Shown here in pieces: positions 15,093-23,728 of a stretch of 31,539 bases of DNA. This DNA is from CAZZBK01 sp964652155 (GTDB lineage: Bacteria; Planctomycetota; Planctomycetia; Pirellulales; PNKZ01): NCBI GenBank assembly GCA_964652155.1, contig CAZZBK010000067.1, positions 1 to 31,539 on the forward strand, read 5' to 3'. Position 1 is the first letter of the stretch. Each line of letters starts with the position of its first letter. Made by a program: the position numbers and the translations under genes. The notes under the pieces are model-generated. The model was given only the letters and a program-made list of their open reading frames with translations, searched no databases and had not been told where the DNA came from.

Positions 15093-16364
15093 TCAACCGG
15101 CCTTTCGCAGAGTAAGTTCCGGTTCCGCGGCGCGTCGCACCGCGATCTCAAAAGGCTGATCGTACAATGTCGACAACGGCCGACTGCGACGCTTAACCTC
15201 GATTTGCACCACGCGATCCCACATGCACAACGGGTCGATGTAGAACGCCGACTCGGCCCCGCGCTTCTCGGGAAACAGGGCCACCGTGAGCTGATAAAAG
15301 CCGTCGCCGCCGAGCAGGTCGTCGGCCGTCAGGCGAATCACATGCCGCCCCGGCTCGAGCACGCCGATGTCGCGAAACTCGGGCTCATGACTGATCCAGC
15401 TGGTCGCCGTGACGCCGTCACTGCGCGTGAAGCGAATCCAGACGGCCGGATTTATGACCCGTTGCTGGCAGTCGACCGTGATCTCGAAGTGGACCCGCGA
15501 GTGCTGAAAGAACGCCAGCGTGCTGCGTTCGCGCTCGTCGAGTGCGCGGATCGACTCGATGCGGACGAGCGGGCCGTCGAGCTTGACCCCCTGCGTGAGC
15601 GCCTGCTGCTCGTTGAAGATCGTCGAGGTGTCGAGCTGCAACGACTCGTAGATGCTGCAAATATCTTGGGCCGGGCCGATCTGACGTAGCTCGCCTTTCT
15701 CGATGAGCATGGCGCGGTGGCAGAGCCGCTTCATCAAATCGGTCGAGTGCGACACGAACAGCACGGTCGCGCCGCTCTGGCAGATCTCTTTGATCCGCTT
15801 GAGGCACTTGGGCACGAAGAACGAATCGCCGGCGGCGAGCGCCTCGTCGACGATGAAAATGTCGGGTTCGACACTGATGGCCGTCGAGAACGTGAGTCGG
15901 GCCTGCATGCCGCTGCTGTAGGTTTTGAACGGCTGATCGATGACCTCGCGCAGCTCGCTGAAGTCGATGATCGAGTCGAGCTTGCGGTCGATTTCCTCGC
16001 GGGTCATGCCCAGGCACAGGCCGCCCATGTAAATATTCTCTCGCCCGGTGTACTCCGGATGAAACCCGGTGCCGAGTTCGAGAATGGCCGACACTCGGCC
16101 GTTGATCGCGACGCTGCCCGCGGTATGGTCGAGCGTGCCGGCCAACACCTTGAGCAGGGTGCTTTTGCCCGCGCCATTGCGACCGATCACCCCCACGACC
16201 TCGCCACGCTCGATGTTGAACGACACGTCGCTGAGCGCGTGGAACTCGCTATGGTGCGGGCGGCGCGTGAGGAGTTCCCAGAACATGTCGGCCGGTTTGC
16301 GATACACCTTGTACGTCTTGCTGAGGTTGCGGACCTCGATGGCGTGTTGCGTCGCGGCGCTCAT
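15093..16364 (-). CDS. wzt: Polysaccharide ABC transporter ATP-binding protein with C-terminal Wzt-type domain
   Basis: A 423-residue cytosolic ATPase that powers export of an undecaprenyl-linked glycan with the permease encoded just upstream. The nucleotide-binding domain (1-245) has Walker A GRNGAGKST (61-69), the signature YSSGMQARL (149-157), Walker B IFIVDEAL (169-176) and the switch histidine in FVSHST. Residues about 265-423 form a beta-rich extension (AVWIRFTRSDGVTATSWISH, GGDGFYQLTVALFPEK, MWDRVVQIEV) matching the Wzt_C carbohydrate-binding domain, which in characterised systems recognises a modified chain end. The start ATG overlaps the permease stop as ATGA. The open frame extends much further upstream through the permease gene, but that part is a shadow. 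Confidence 0.93.
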   Translation of the reverse strand: MSAATQHAIEVRNLSKTYKVYRKPADMFWELLTRRPHHSEFHALSDVSFNIERGEVVGVIGRNGAGKSTLLKVLAGTLDHTAGSVAINGRVSAILELGTGFHPEYTGRENIYMGGLCLGMTREEIDRKLDSIIDFSELREVIDQPFKTYSSGMQARLTFSTAISVEPDIFIVDEALAAGDSFFVPKCLKRIKEICQSGATVLFVSHSTDLMKRLCHRAMLIEKGELRQIGPAQDICSIYESLQLDTSTIFNEQQALTQGVKLDGPLVRIESIRALDERERSTLAFFQHSRVHFEITVDCQQRVINPAVWIRFTRSDGVTATSWISHEPEFRDIGVLEPGRHVIRLTADDLLGGDGFYQLTVALFPEKRGAESAFYIDPLCMWDRVVQIEVKRRSRPLSTLYDQPFEIAVRRAAEPELTLRKAG

Positions 16365-17194
16365 AGCACGCTCCCAAAGCAGACTTTGAGTTTGCGCCAC
16401 GCGCCGTAACCCAACACGAACATGCTCGGCGCCCCGACGGCGAACACCGCCCAGGCCCACGGATGGTCGATGCGGCCGAAATAACAGACGTCCTGGTAAC
16501 ACCAGGCCAGGTAGCTCAAGGGGTTGGCGTAGAGCGCGGGACGGATCGGCTCGGGGACCCAGTCGGGCAAATAGAACACGGGCATGAAATACACGCCGGC
16601 CGTGCAGAACAGTTGCAGCACGTCTTTCACGTCGCGAAAATACACGCTCAGCGAAGCGAGCAAATAGCACACGCCGCCCACGGCCAAAAATTGCAGCCCC
16701 CACAACACCGGCAGCAGCACGTAAGTCCACGGCAGCGTGCCGCTCGTGGCGAGCGTGTAGAGCACGAGCAGCACGGTGGCGATGAGTTGCGTGATGCTGC
16801 TGGCCAGAATGCCCTTGATGGGCAACACCTCGAGCGGAAACACCACCTGTTTGACGAGATTCGAGTTGGCGATGACCACGCTCGCCGCCTTGCTCATCGA
16901 CTCCTGAAAGGCCATCCAGGGGATCAGCCCCGAGAGCAGGTAGACCGTAAAATCGCGGGGCAGCTCGACGCTCCCGCCGACGCGGAGCTTGAACACATAC
17001 GCGAACACGAACACATACACGCTCATCAGCGCGAGCGGGTGACCGGCGGCCCACAGCACGCCGAACATCTGCCCCGCGTAGCGATCGCGAATCTCGCGCT
17101 TGGCCATCTCCCAGGTCAGGCGACGGTGGCGCAGCACCGGCGCGAGCGGGGCGAGCCAGTGGTCGGCGGCGGTCGTCGTGTGGGTTGTGCTCAT
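16361..17194 (-). CDS. wzm: Polysaccharide ABC transporter permease (ABC-2 type, Wzm)
   Basis: A 277-residue inner-membrane protein with six hydrophobic segments. It has the Wzm/ABC-2 signature near the N-terminus (LTWEMAKREIRDRYAGQMFGVLWAAGHPLALMSVYVFVF) and the later VCYLLASLSVYFRDVKDVLQLFCTAGVYFMPVFY segment. It forms the transmembrane channel of the exporter with the overlapping ATPase gene (4-bp ATGA overlap). ATG 17194 is preferred over 17248 because it lies 19 nt after the upstream asnB-like stop, while the longer start would run into that gene. The Wzm/Wzt pair implies that the glycan is completed in the cytoplasm before export, unlike Wzx/Wzy systems. Confidence 0.93.
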   Translation of the reverse strand: MSTTHTTTAADHWLAPLAPVLRHRRLTWEMAKREIRDRYAGQMFGVLWAAGHPLALMSVYVFVFAYVFKLRVGGSVELPRDFTVYLLSGLIPWMAFQESMSKAASVVIANSNLVKQVVFPLEVLPIKGILASSITQLIATVLLVLYTLATSGTLPWTYVLLPVLWGLQFLAVGGVCYLLASLSVYFRDVKDVLQLFCTAGVYFMPVFYLPDWVPEPIRPALYANPLSYLAWCYQDVCYFGRIDHPWAWAVFAVGAPSMFVLGYGAWRKLKVCFGSVL

Positions 17195-17213
17195 CGATCC
17201 GTCTGCGAGAAGG

Positions 17214-19229
17214 TTATGCGCTGCGGGCCCAGGCTTTACTCTGGACACCGTCGGTGTAGTGTCGTTGCAGCCACTCGACGCTCAAGAGCGACCAGATCAA
17301 CAAGCGGTGGTTCTGGCGCCCCGCGAAATGCTCTTCGAGCTTGCCGCGGATAAATGTCTGGTCGAACCAGGGTCGTTGCAGCGTGCGTCGATCGAACAGC
17401 ACGCTCTGGATGTAGTCCATCGACGGTCCGCGATACCAATTCGCGTCGGGGGGCGAGAAGCCCTGCTTGCGTTGCTGCGTGAACTCGCGCGGCAGGAACG
17501 ACTCCATGGCCCGCCGCAGTACCCGTTTCCCGTCGGCCGTTTCGACGTGCCCTTGCGGGTTACCCAGCAGCGTCTCGGTGTTCAGCTTGAGCGACGGTCG
17601 CACGCGGCACGACAAATCCACCAGCGCGTTGTCGAGGAACGGCACCCGCGTCTCGAGCGAATGGGCCATGCTGATCCGGTCTTCGGTGACCAGGAAGCCA
17701 TGCAAGAACGTCTTGAACTCGAAGTGCAACGCGCGTTGCACCATGTTCTCGATCGCCGAGAGCCGGCCATCATACGCCGGTGCCGAGGCCATGACTCGCG
17801 CGTAACTGGCCCGCGCCGACTCTGAGTACCCGTGCAGCTCGCCCACGAACAGGGCGGGTAACTCCTGCGGCGACAAAAATCGATGCCAGTAGGAAAAATA
17901 CGCGTCGTCGAACGACTCGAACGAGCCCGAGGCCATCCCCTTCGAGTAACGCCACGGGTAGCCGGCGAACAGTTCGTCGCCGCCGGCCCCGGCCAGGCAG
18001 ACTTTCACAAACCGGCTGGCGAGCTTGGCCACGTACCAATTCTGATGACACATGCCGACGCGCGGGTCGTCCATGTGCCAAGTGATTTTTTCCATCGCGG
18101 CGGGCATGTCGCCGGCGTGCAACACGACGTCGTAGTGCTCGGTTTGCAGCAGGTGCGAGAGCTGCTCGGCACTGCGTCGCTCGTCGAAGCCTTGCTCGAT
18201 GCCGTTGACGTTCGTCAGGTCGAACCCGCCGGTGAACGTGAGCAGCCGCGGAATGGAACGTCCGGCGACGGCGACGATCGAGCCGCTGTCCATGCCGCCC
18301 GACAGGTAGGAACCCACCTCGACGTCGCTGATCAACTGCCGCTTGACCGCGGCGCAGAACGTTTCGCCGACCAGCTCGGCCGTTTCGCGCTCGTCCGACA
18401 GGCTCAGGTCGACGCTCGGAAAACCGTGGTGATACTTGCGCGGCGTGGGCATCTGCCAGGCGTCGGGACGCACGGTCAGGCACTCGCCCGGCTCGAGCAT
18501 GTGGACCCCTTCGAACAAGGTCGTCGCGCCGAAAGTGTTCTGGAACGTGAAATACTCGACGAGGGCAGCCGGGTTCATTTCGCCACGAATCAGCCCGCTG
18601 GCAAAGAGCGCCTTGATCTCGCTGGCGAAGAGCAGCGTGCCCTGACAAAACGCATAGTACAGCGGCTTGACCCCGAAGCGATCGCGGACCAGCGTGAGTT
18701 CATTCTGAAAGCGATCGTAGATGGCGAAGGCGAACATGCCGTCGAGCCGCGCGCAGGCCTCGGCGCCGTATTCTTCCCAGAGGTGCAAGATCACTTCGGT
18801 GTCGCTGCGGGTGCGAAAGATGTGCCCCGCCGCGATCAACTCGCTGCGCAGCTCCGGAAAGTTGTAGATCTCGCCGTTGAAGCTGATCCAAAAGCGGCCG
18901 TCGCCACTACTCATCGGCTGATGACCGTAGTGCGTCAGATCGATGATCGCGAGGCGGCGGTGTCCCAGCGCGACCGAAAATTGCCCGGCCGCCATTTCAT
19001 CGCGGAAAAATGAACTCCCCAGCGACGGCAGGTGCTCGTTGATATGTCGAAACGCGGGGTCGGCGAACGCCGCCCAGGAGCCCCCGTCGCCAGCGCGTTG
19101 GCCGGGACGAAAGTAAACGTAGCCGGCGTCGTCGGGTCCGCGATGGGCCAATACATCGCACATCCGCTTGACCGCTTCTGGGTCAATGGGCCGACGATGC
19201 GTGCTGACCAATCCGGCGATTCCGCACAT
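17214..19229 (-). CDS. asnB: Glutamine-dependent asparagine synthetase-like amidotransferase (AsnB family)
   Basis: A 671-residue cytosolic enzyme. MCGIAGLVS places the glutaminase nucleophile Cys at position 2, exposed after Met removal; this fixes the start at 19229 although the frame is open 32 codons further. The class II glutaminase domain continues with RGPDDAG, GHRRLAIIDL and SFNGEIYN. The synthetase domain has the PP-loop SYLSGGMDSGSIVA, then CLAGAGGDELFAGYPW and LETRVPFLDNALVDL. The family makes asparagine or, in glycan loci (for example WbpS and Bordetella Wbm homologues), amidates the carboxyl group of uronic acids. Location directly after the diacetamido-uronic acid genes makes the second role plausible. 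About 100 residues longer than E. coli AsnB, with an insert after RGPDDAGYVYF. Confidence 0.9.
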   Translation of the reverse strand: MCGIAGLVSTHRRPIDPEAVKRMCDVLAHRGPDDAGYVYFRPGQRAGDGGSWAAFADPAFRHINEHLPSLGSSFFRDEMAAGQFSVALGHRRLAIIDLTHYGHQPMSSGDGRFWISFNGEIYNFPELRSELIAAGHIFRTRSDTEVILHLWEEYGAEACARLDGMFAFAIYDRFQNELTLVRDRFGVKPLYYAFCQGTLLFASEIKALFASGLIRGEMNPAALVEYFTFQNTFGATTLFEGVHMLEPGECLTVRPDAWQMPTPRKYHHGFPSVDLSLSDERETAELVGETFCAAVKRQLISDVEVGSYLSGGMDSGSIVAVAGRSIPRLLTFTGGFDLTNVNGIEQGFDERRSAEQLSHLLQTEHYDVVLHAGDMPAAMEKITWHMDDPRVGMCHQNWYVAKLASRFVKVCLAGAGGDELFAGYPWRYSKGMASGSFESFDDAYFSYWHRFLSPQELPALFVGELHGYSESARASYARVMASAPAYDGRLSAIENMVQRALHFEFKTFLHGFLVTEDRISMAHSLETRVPFLDNALVDLSCRVRPSLKLNTETLLGNPQGHVETADGKRVLRRAMESFLPREFTQQRKQGFSPPDANWYRGPSMDYIQSVLFDRRTLQRPWFDQTFIRGKLEEHFAGRQNHRLLIWSLLSVEWLQRHYTDGVQSKAWARSA

Positions 19230-19263
19230 CGATGATGATCTCCTGCTGTTGAAAACTCGTGTG

Positions 19264-20439
19264 TTAGGCCGACTTGCGCAGGGCATTGGGCGAAGCGCTC
19301 TCAAGCGCCGCGCGGACCGCGCCAATCACGTGCGTCTGCTGGCTCTCGGTGAGTTCCGGGAACATGGGCAGGCTCAGGCAGTGATCGGCCACCTCCTCGG
19401 CGACCGGGAAGCTGCCGCGTCCCAACCCCAGATCGGCATGCACCTCTTGCAAGTGCAGCGGCACGGGGTAGTAGACCATGTTTGCCACGCCCGCCGCCGT
19501 GAGCTGCTTGCCGATCGCGTCACGGTTCTCGACGCGGATCGTGTACTGGTGATACACGCAACGCACGCGGCGATTCACAGTCGGAGCAATCGCGACGATC
19601 GTCCCTTGCTCGCTGATCTCGTGCGGACAGACGATGCTTGACAGCGACGACAGCGCGCGATTGTAGAACATGGCGTGGCGGCGTCGCGCGTCGCTCCACT
19701 CATCGAGCTGACGAAATTTCACCCGCAATATGGCCGCCTGCAACTCGTCGAGGCGGCTGTTGAGTCCCAGCTCGCAGTGCCGGTACTTGATCTTGCCACC
19801 ATGACGGCGGAGCATCTCGACCCGCTCGAACACTTCGGCGTTGTTGCTCACCACCATGCCGCCGTCACCAAACGCGCCAAGGTTTTTGCTCGGGAAGAAG
19901 CTGATGCAGCCCGCGTCGCCGAACGAGCCCACCTTGCGTCCTTTGTACGTCGCGCCGATCGCCTGGGCACAATCTTCAACGATGGCCAGCTTGTGCCGCT
20001 GGGCAATGTCGCCCAGCGCGTCCATGTCGCACGGCTGACCATACAGGTGTACCGGCATGATGGCCTTGGTGCGCGGCGTGATCGCCGCCTCGATTTTTGT
20101 CACGTCGATGTTGTACGTCTGCGGGTCGATGTCGACGAACACCGGCTTGGCACCCACGATGCCAATGGCCTCGGTCGTGGCCACGAACGTGAACGGGGTG
20201 GTGATCACTTCGTCCCCTGGTCCCACGCGCAGGGCTCGCAGCGCCAGGTGCAGGGCGTCGGTCCCATTGGCCACGCCGGCCGCGTGTCGGCAATCGCAAT
20301 AGGCGGCAATCTCTTTCTCGAGCGCCACGACATTGGGGCCAAGAATGTAACGCCCCTCGGCCGCAACCTGCTGCATGGCCTCGTCAATCTCGGAGCGAAG
20401 GTTTTGATACTGCTGCTGCAAATCGCACATCGGGATCAT
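19264..20439 (-). CDS. wbpE: DegT/DnrJ/EryC1 family PLP aminotransferase, WbpE/WlbC-like
   Basis: A 391-residue cytosolic enzyme that would transfer an amino group from glutamate to the C3 keto group of UDP-3-keto-GlcNAcA. The N-terminus MIPMCDLQQQYQNLRSEID and ANGTDALHLAL (57-67), IVEDCAQAIGA (153-163) with Asp156 for the pyridine nitrogen, and SFFPSKNLGAFGDGG with PLP lysine at 185 are all typical. The lysine has the same number as in P. aeruginosa WbpE. It is third after the dehydrogenase and acetyltransferase genes, the wbpB-D-E order. The frame is open to 20682, but upstream residues come from a low-complexity spacer, so ATG 20439 is chosen (20430 is also possible). Confidence 0.9.
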   Translation of the reverse strand: MIPMCDLQQQYQNLRSEIDEAMQQVAAEGRYILGPNVVALEKEIAAYCDCRHAAGVANGTDALHLALRALRVGPGDEVITTPFTFVATTEAIGIVGAKPVFVDIDPQTYNIDVTKIEAAITPRTKAIMPVHLYGQPCDMDALGDIAQRHKLAIVEDCAQAIGATYKGRKVGSFGDAGCISFFPSKNLGAFGDGGMVVSNNAEVFERVEMLRRHGGKIKYRHCELGLNSRLDELQAAILRVKFRQLDEWSDARRRHAMFYNRALSSLSSIVCPHEISEQGTIVAIAPTVNRRVRCVYHQYTIRVENRDAIGKQLTAAGVANMVYYPVPLHLQEVHADLGLGRGSFPVAEEVADHCLSLPMFPELTESQQTHVIGAVRAALESASPNALRKSA

Positions 20440-20456
20440 GATGCACCTGCAAGGAA

Positions 20457-20487
20457 AATGATGAATGCGGAATGATGAGTGATGAAT
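20457..20487. repeat. AATGATGA-type low-complexity repeat
   Basis: AATGATGA occurs at 20457-20464 and 20471-20478, followed by GTGATGAA, in the 61-nt spacer between the acetyltransferase and aminotransferase genes. It is much more AT-rich than its surroundings. From memory, similar ATTCATCATTCCGCATTCATC-like strings are scattered between planctomycete genes. No function is known to me. Confidence 0.5.
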
Positions 20488-20500
20488 AAATACAAGTTGG

Positions 20501-21130
20501 TTAGGCGACCTTTTTTGAATCAGGCAAAGTCTTTTCGAGGGGCACATCGACGCGGAGAATCGAGAGCGGATCGAGTTGCACGTACTCGCGGTTGCACTCG
20601 CCGCACGTGGCGCGCTCGCCCGAGAACTGCAAGACGATGCCGCACTCGCAGGCCCAGCCACGCTGTCGCGCGGGGTTGCCAACCATCACGGCATGCGGTG
20701 GCACGTCCTTCGTGACGACCGCCCCCGCGCCGATCAAAGCGTGCTCGCCAATCGTTCGGCCGCACACAATCGTCGCGTTTGCGCCAATGCTTGCGCCGCG
20801 CTTGACCAGCGTGGGGCAATTGTCTTCGGGCCGATTGCGCGGAAACGCCGAACGCGGAGTCACGATGTTCGTGAAGACGCACGACGGGCCGCAAAACACG
20901 TCGTCCTCGAGTGTCACGCCGTTGTACAGCGACACGTTGTTCTGGATCTTGCAGTTGTTACCCACCGATACGCTCGGGCCGATCACGACATTCTGCCCAA
21001 TGCGGCAACGCTCGCCGATGCGGGTCCCCTTGATGATGTGGCAAAAATGCCAAATCATCGTCCCGGGGCCAATCTCAACGCCGTCGTCGACATACGACGA
21101 CTCATGCACAAAGTAAGGCGACTCGGACAT
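20501..21130 (-). CDS. wbpD: Left-handed beta-helix N-acetyltransferase, WbpD/WlbB-like, with C-terminal zinc-ribbon-like motif
   Basis: A 209-residue cytosolic acetyl-CoA enzyme expected to acetylate the C3 amino group of UDP-GlcNAc3NA. The hexapeptide-repeat domain spans about 8-155 (VEIGPGTMIWHF, RIGQNVVIGPSVSVG, KIQNNVSLYNGVTLEDDVFCGPSCVFTN, then ASIGANATIVCG and ALIGAGAVVTKDVPPHAVMVGNPAR). The FTN motif around residue 88 is characteristic of the WbpD/WlbB branch. Residues 161-179 hold C-x-C...C-x-x-C, a small putative metal-binding ribbon found in part of the family. ATG 21130 begins MSESPYFVHESSYV, the usual start; the frame extends to 21331 only as an overlap with the dehydrogenase gene. 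Confidence 0.9.
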   Translation of the reverse strand: MSESPYFVHESSYVDDGVEIGPGTMIWHFCHIIKGTRIGERCRIGQNVVIGPSVSVGNNCKIQNNVSLYNGVTLEDDVFCGPSCVFTNIVTPRSAFPRNRPEDNCPTLVKRGASIGANATIVCGRTIGEHALIGAGAVVTKDVPPHAVMVGNPARQRGWACECGIVLQFSGERATCGECNREYVQLDPLSILRVDVPLEKTLPDSKKVA

Positions 21131-21182
21131 GCTGCGGTGATCCTGACAACCAGAAAGGAAAAAATCATCATCCATTCGCCGG

Positions 21183-22223
21183 CTATGCGGTCTTGCGGCG
21201 ACGCTCTTCGATGCGGTGAATTTTGGGCAACGCCTGCAATTGCTGATCGACCTGCTCGAGGATCCGCACCACGCGCAATCCGTCGTGCCCATCGCTCCGC
21301 GGCGTGGTGTTGTTGCGGATGCAGTCGACAAAGTGCTGCACCTCGACCAGCAGCGGCTCGACCGTCGGCACGCGCGGCAAGATCACGTCGCCATGTCGAA
21401 TGTTGATCGCCTGCAAGGCCGTCACCGTGTCGGTCACCACCCGGGCGTTGCTCTGAATGATCCGCAACTTCTCGGCCGCTTGCATGTCGTCGAAAATCAT
21501 CATCTTTTCGCTGCCGACGACGACCATCTTCCGCTCTTTTTGCGGGTCGAGCCACGAGACATGAATCTGGGCCATGCGGCCGTCAGGAAAATGCAGGTTC
21601 ACGAACACGACATCCTCAATGCCATCCTGCAAATAACATTCACCCCGCGCGGTGACGCCGTCGGGCTCTTGTCCGAACAGGTACAAAATCACCGAGATGT
21701 CGTGCGGCGCGAGCGACCAGAAAGCGTTTTCCTGTGTCCGTACCACGCCCAGGTTGAGCCGTTGGCAGTACATGTAGCAGATGCGCCCCAGGTCGCCCGA
21801 GTCGATCCGTTGCTTCATCATGTCGACGACCGGATGGTACTCGAGCAGGTGGCCGACCATCAGCTTGCGGTCCATCTGTTGAGCCAGTTCGACAAGCGCT
21901 TCGGCATGGGGCGTGTTGAGCGTCATCGGCTTTTCGACGTACACGTGCTTGCCGGCCGAGAGCGCGGCATGCGCCATTTCAAAGTGCATGGGGGCCGGCG
22001 TGGCCAGCGCGATGGCGTCGATACTCTCGTCGCGCAACAGACTCTCGTACGAGTCGGTGCAGCGAGCGCGGGGGTGCAGCTTGCCATGCGTCTCGAGCGA
22101 TTTTGGGTTCGCGTCGCAAAGGCAGGCGACCTCGCAATGCTGGGCTTGTCCGAAACTCCGGACAACGTTTTTGCCCCAACCACCCAAGCCGACCATGCCC
22201 AATCGAACGGCATCTGATGCCAT
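21183..22223 (-). CDS. wbpB: Gfo/Idh/MocA-family oxidoreductase, WbpB/WlbA-like
   Basis: A 346-residue cytosolic NAD-dependent dehydrogenase predicted to oxidise C3 of UDP-GlcNAcA. The Rossmann motif is GLGGWGKN (12-19), the family EKP motif is at 97-99 (VYVEKPMTLN), and WSLAPHDISVILYLFG contains the conserved His. It is first of three genes in wbpB-D-E order, which makes the assignment stronger than the fold alone; isolated Gfo/Idh proteins cannot be assigned to a substrate. GAGG about 11 nt before the ATG is a possible ribosome binding site. A 172-nt spacer separates it from the glycosyltransferase upstream, so an internal promoter is possible. Confidence 0.87.
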   Translation of the reverse strand: MASDAVRLGMVGLGGWGKNVVRSFGQAQHCEVACLCDANPKSLETHGKLHPRARCTDSYESLLRDESIDAIALATPAPMHFEMAHAALSAGKHVYVEKPMTLNTPHAEALVELAQQMDRKLMVGHLLEYHPVVDMMKQRIDSGDLGRICYMYCQRLNLGVVRTQENAFWSLAPHDISVILYLFGQEPDGVTARGECYLQDGIEDVVFVNLHFPDGRMAQIHVSWLDPQKERKMVVVGSEKMMIFDDMQAAEKLRIIQSNARVVTDTVTALQAINIRHGDVILPRVPTVEPLLVEVQHFVDCIRNNTTPRSDGHDGLRVVRILEQVDQQLQALPKIHRIEERRRKTA

Positions 22224-22395
22224 GGCGTTACCTCATCTTCCTTGACGACGTGCGCGCAACATAGAGACGGTCCTCCAAGACCATCGCACGTCACGGTTAT
22301 AGAGCACCGCAATAGAAATTGTAAATCCGACTCTTTCGCCGCCGACCCTGAAGAAGGGGTCGCTCATGCTGGCACTGCTAGCAGCCTCGCGATGC

Positions 22396-23709
22396 TCAGG
22401 CGGCTTGCCGCTGCGATGCTTGACCGTGCAGCAGCGTGTTCAAAAACGCTTCGAGTCGCCGCACCTGGTCGTGCCGCGTGAGGCCGTCGATCACCGTCGC
22501 GTCGAGCGGCGCCACGTGCCCGAGTGCGCGCTTCTCGGCGAGCCAGCGGCGCAATTGCGCCGCCAACTCAACACGGTCGAGCGACACGCAACCTGCCCGC
22601 CGCTCGGCGATCAGTTGTCCGGCAACCGTCTCGCGCGGCCCGAGCGCCAAGATCGGTCGCCGCGCGCCGAGATACTCGAACAGCTTGCCGGTGTACACAC
22701 CCTGCTGCCGCACGTCGGGGTCAAGCAACAACAAATTCACGTCCGACTGTTGTTGCAACCGCAATGCTTCGAGGTAGGGGATCGACTCACGCACCGTCAC
22801 GCACTCGGCCAGGCCAAACTCGGCGGCTTGACGCTGGACCTCGTGCAGGTATCGGCCGACGAACTCGACGTGAATCTGTTTCGCGTCGTCGCCGAGCAAT
22901 TGCAGCGCGGCGAAGAGCGGGCGCGGGTCGCGTCGAAGGGCGTAGATCATGCCCGTGTACGTGATTTTCAACCGCGGCTCGACGGTCGCCGACGACGCTT
23001 CCCCGGGCAGCGCGCGTGCCCGCTCGAAGTCATGCGGATCGCAGCCGTTGAGCACGACGGCCGTGGGACATCGGTAGGCGCGCTGCAACTCGTCGGCGAG
23101 TGGTTGCGAGACGGTCACCATGCCGCGCGCGGTCGAGAGGACCGCGCGTTCGAGGCGCGTCTCGAGCCAGCGTCGCCACCACGGCTCGTCGTACGACCCG
23201 GCCAGGGTCCAGAGGTCGCGCAGCTCGGCGACCCAGGGTAGATTGAATCGCTTGGCCAAGCGGCTGGCCACGCACAGCACGGTGGCGGGCAGGCCACTGG
23301 CCAGGATCACCTCGGCGTTCCAATCGCGTAACAGTCGCTCGCCGGCTCGGACGGCATAGGGGAGCCAGCCGATCTGCGCGTCCGGAAAATTCACGGCCGA
23401 CTTATAGAGTCGTCCCAGCTTGCCGACGAACGACGACGAGCCCTGCTTTAGGGTAAAGCCCTGCGCGGCGACACGCTGTCGGCCGCCGAGCAGGTGTTCG
23501 ACCGGGGCATTGACGTTCCACCACGGTGTCCGCGTGATGCACGCTTCGTCCAGCTCGACATCGAGCGTAGGCTGCAAGGGCTGATCGTCGGCGCAGAGCA
23601 CGCGCACGTCGTGTCCCCACTGGGCGAGCAGCCGGGCGGTCTTGCTCACGCGCACCGCGCCGATCGTGTTATACGGCGGAAAATAGTACGAAACGATCAG
23701 CAGCCGCAT
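22396..23709 (-). CDS. Glycosyltransferase family 4 (WbuB-like GT-B fold)
   Basis: A 437-residue protein. It opens with LLIVSYYFPPYNTIGAVRVSKTARLLAQWGHDVRVL, the classic N-terminal loop of GT4 enzymes that use nucleotide sugars. WVAELRDLWTLAGS, GMVTVSQPLADEL, VLNGCDPHDFE and YTGKLFEYLGARRPILALG follow in order, the last containing the conserved acidic residue of the donor-binding lobe. It would act at the cytoplasmic membrane face, adding a sugar to a polyprenyl-linked acceptor. Donor and acceptor are unknown. It lies 19 nt after the other GT4 gene, so the two are co-transcribed. Confidence 0.9.
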   Translation of the reverse strand: MRLLIVSYYFPPYNTIGAVRVSKTARLLAQWGHDVRVLCADDQPLQPTLDVELDEACITRTPWWNVNAPVEHLLGGRQRVAAQGFTLKQGSSSFVGKLGRLYKSAVNFPDAQIGWLPYAVRAGERLLRDWNAEVILASGLPATVLCVASRLAKRFNLPWVAELRDLWTLAGSYDEPWWRRWLETRLERAVLSTARGMVTVSQPLADELQRAYRCPTAVVLNGCDPHDFERARALPGEASSATVEPRLKITYTGMIYALRRDPRPLFAALQLLGDDAKQIHVEFVGRYLHEVQRQAAEFGLAECVTVRESIPYLEALRLQQQSDVNLLLLDPDVRQQGVYTGKLFEYLGARRPILALGPRETVAGQLIAERRAGCVSLDRVELAAQLRRWLAEKRALGHVAPLDATVIDGLTRHDQVRRLEAFLNTLLHGQASQRQAA

Positions 23710-23728
23710 GCCGTGAAAATCCTTCGCG

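Noticed and set aside
17214..19229. AsnB-like protein as ordinary asparagine synthetase only
   Set aside because: It cannot be excluded by sequence, but its position inside the glycan operon directly after wbpE makes a glycan amidation role worth stating as the leading alternative.
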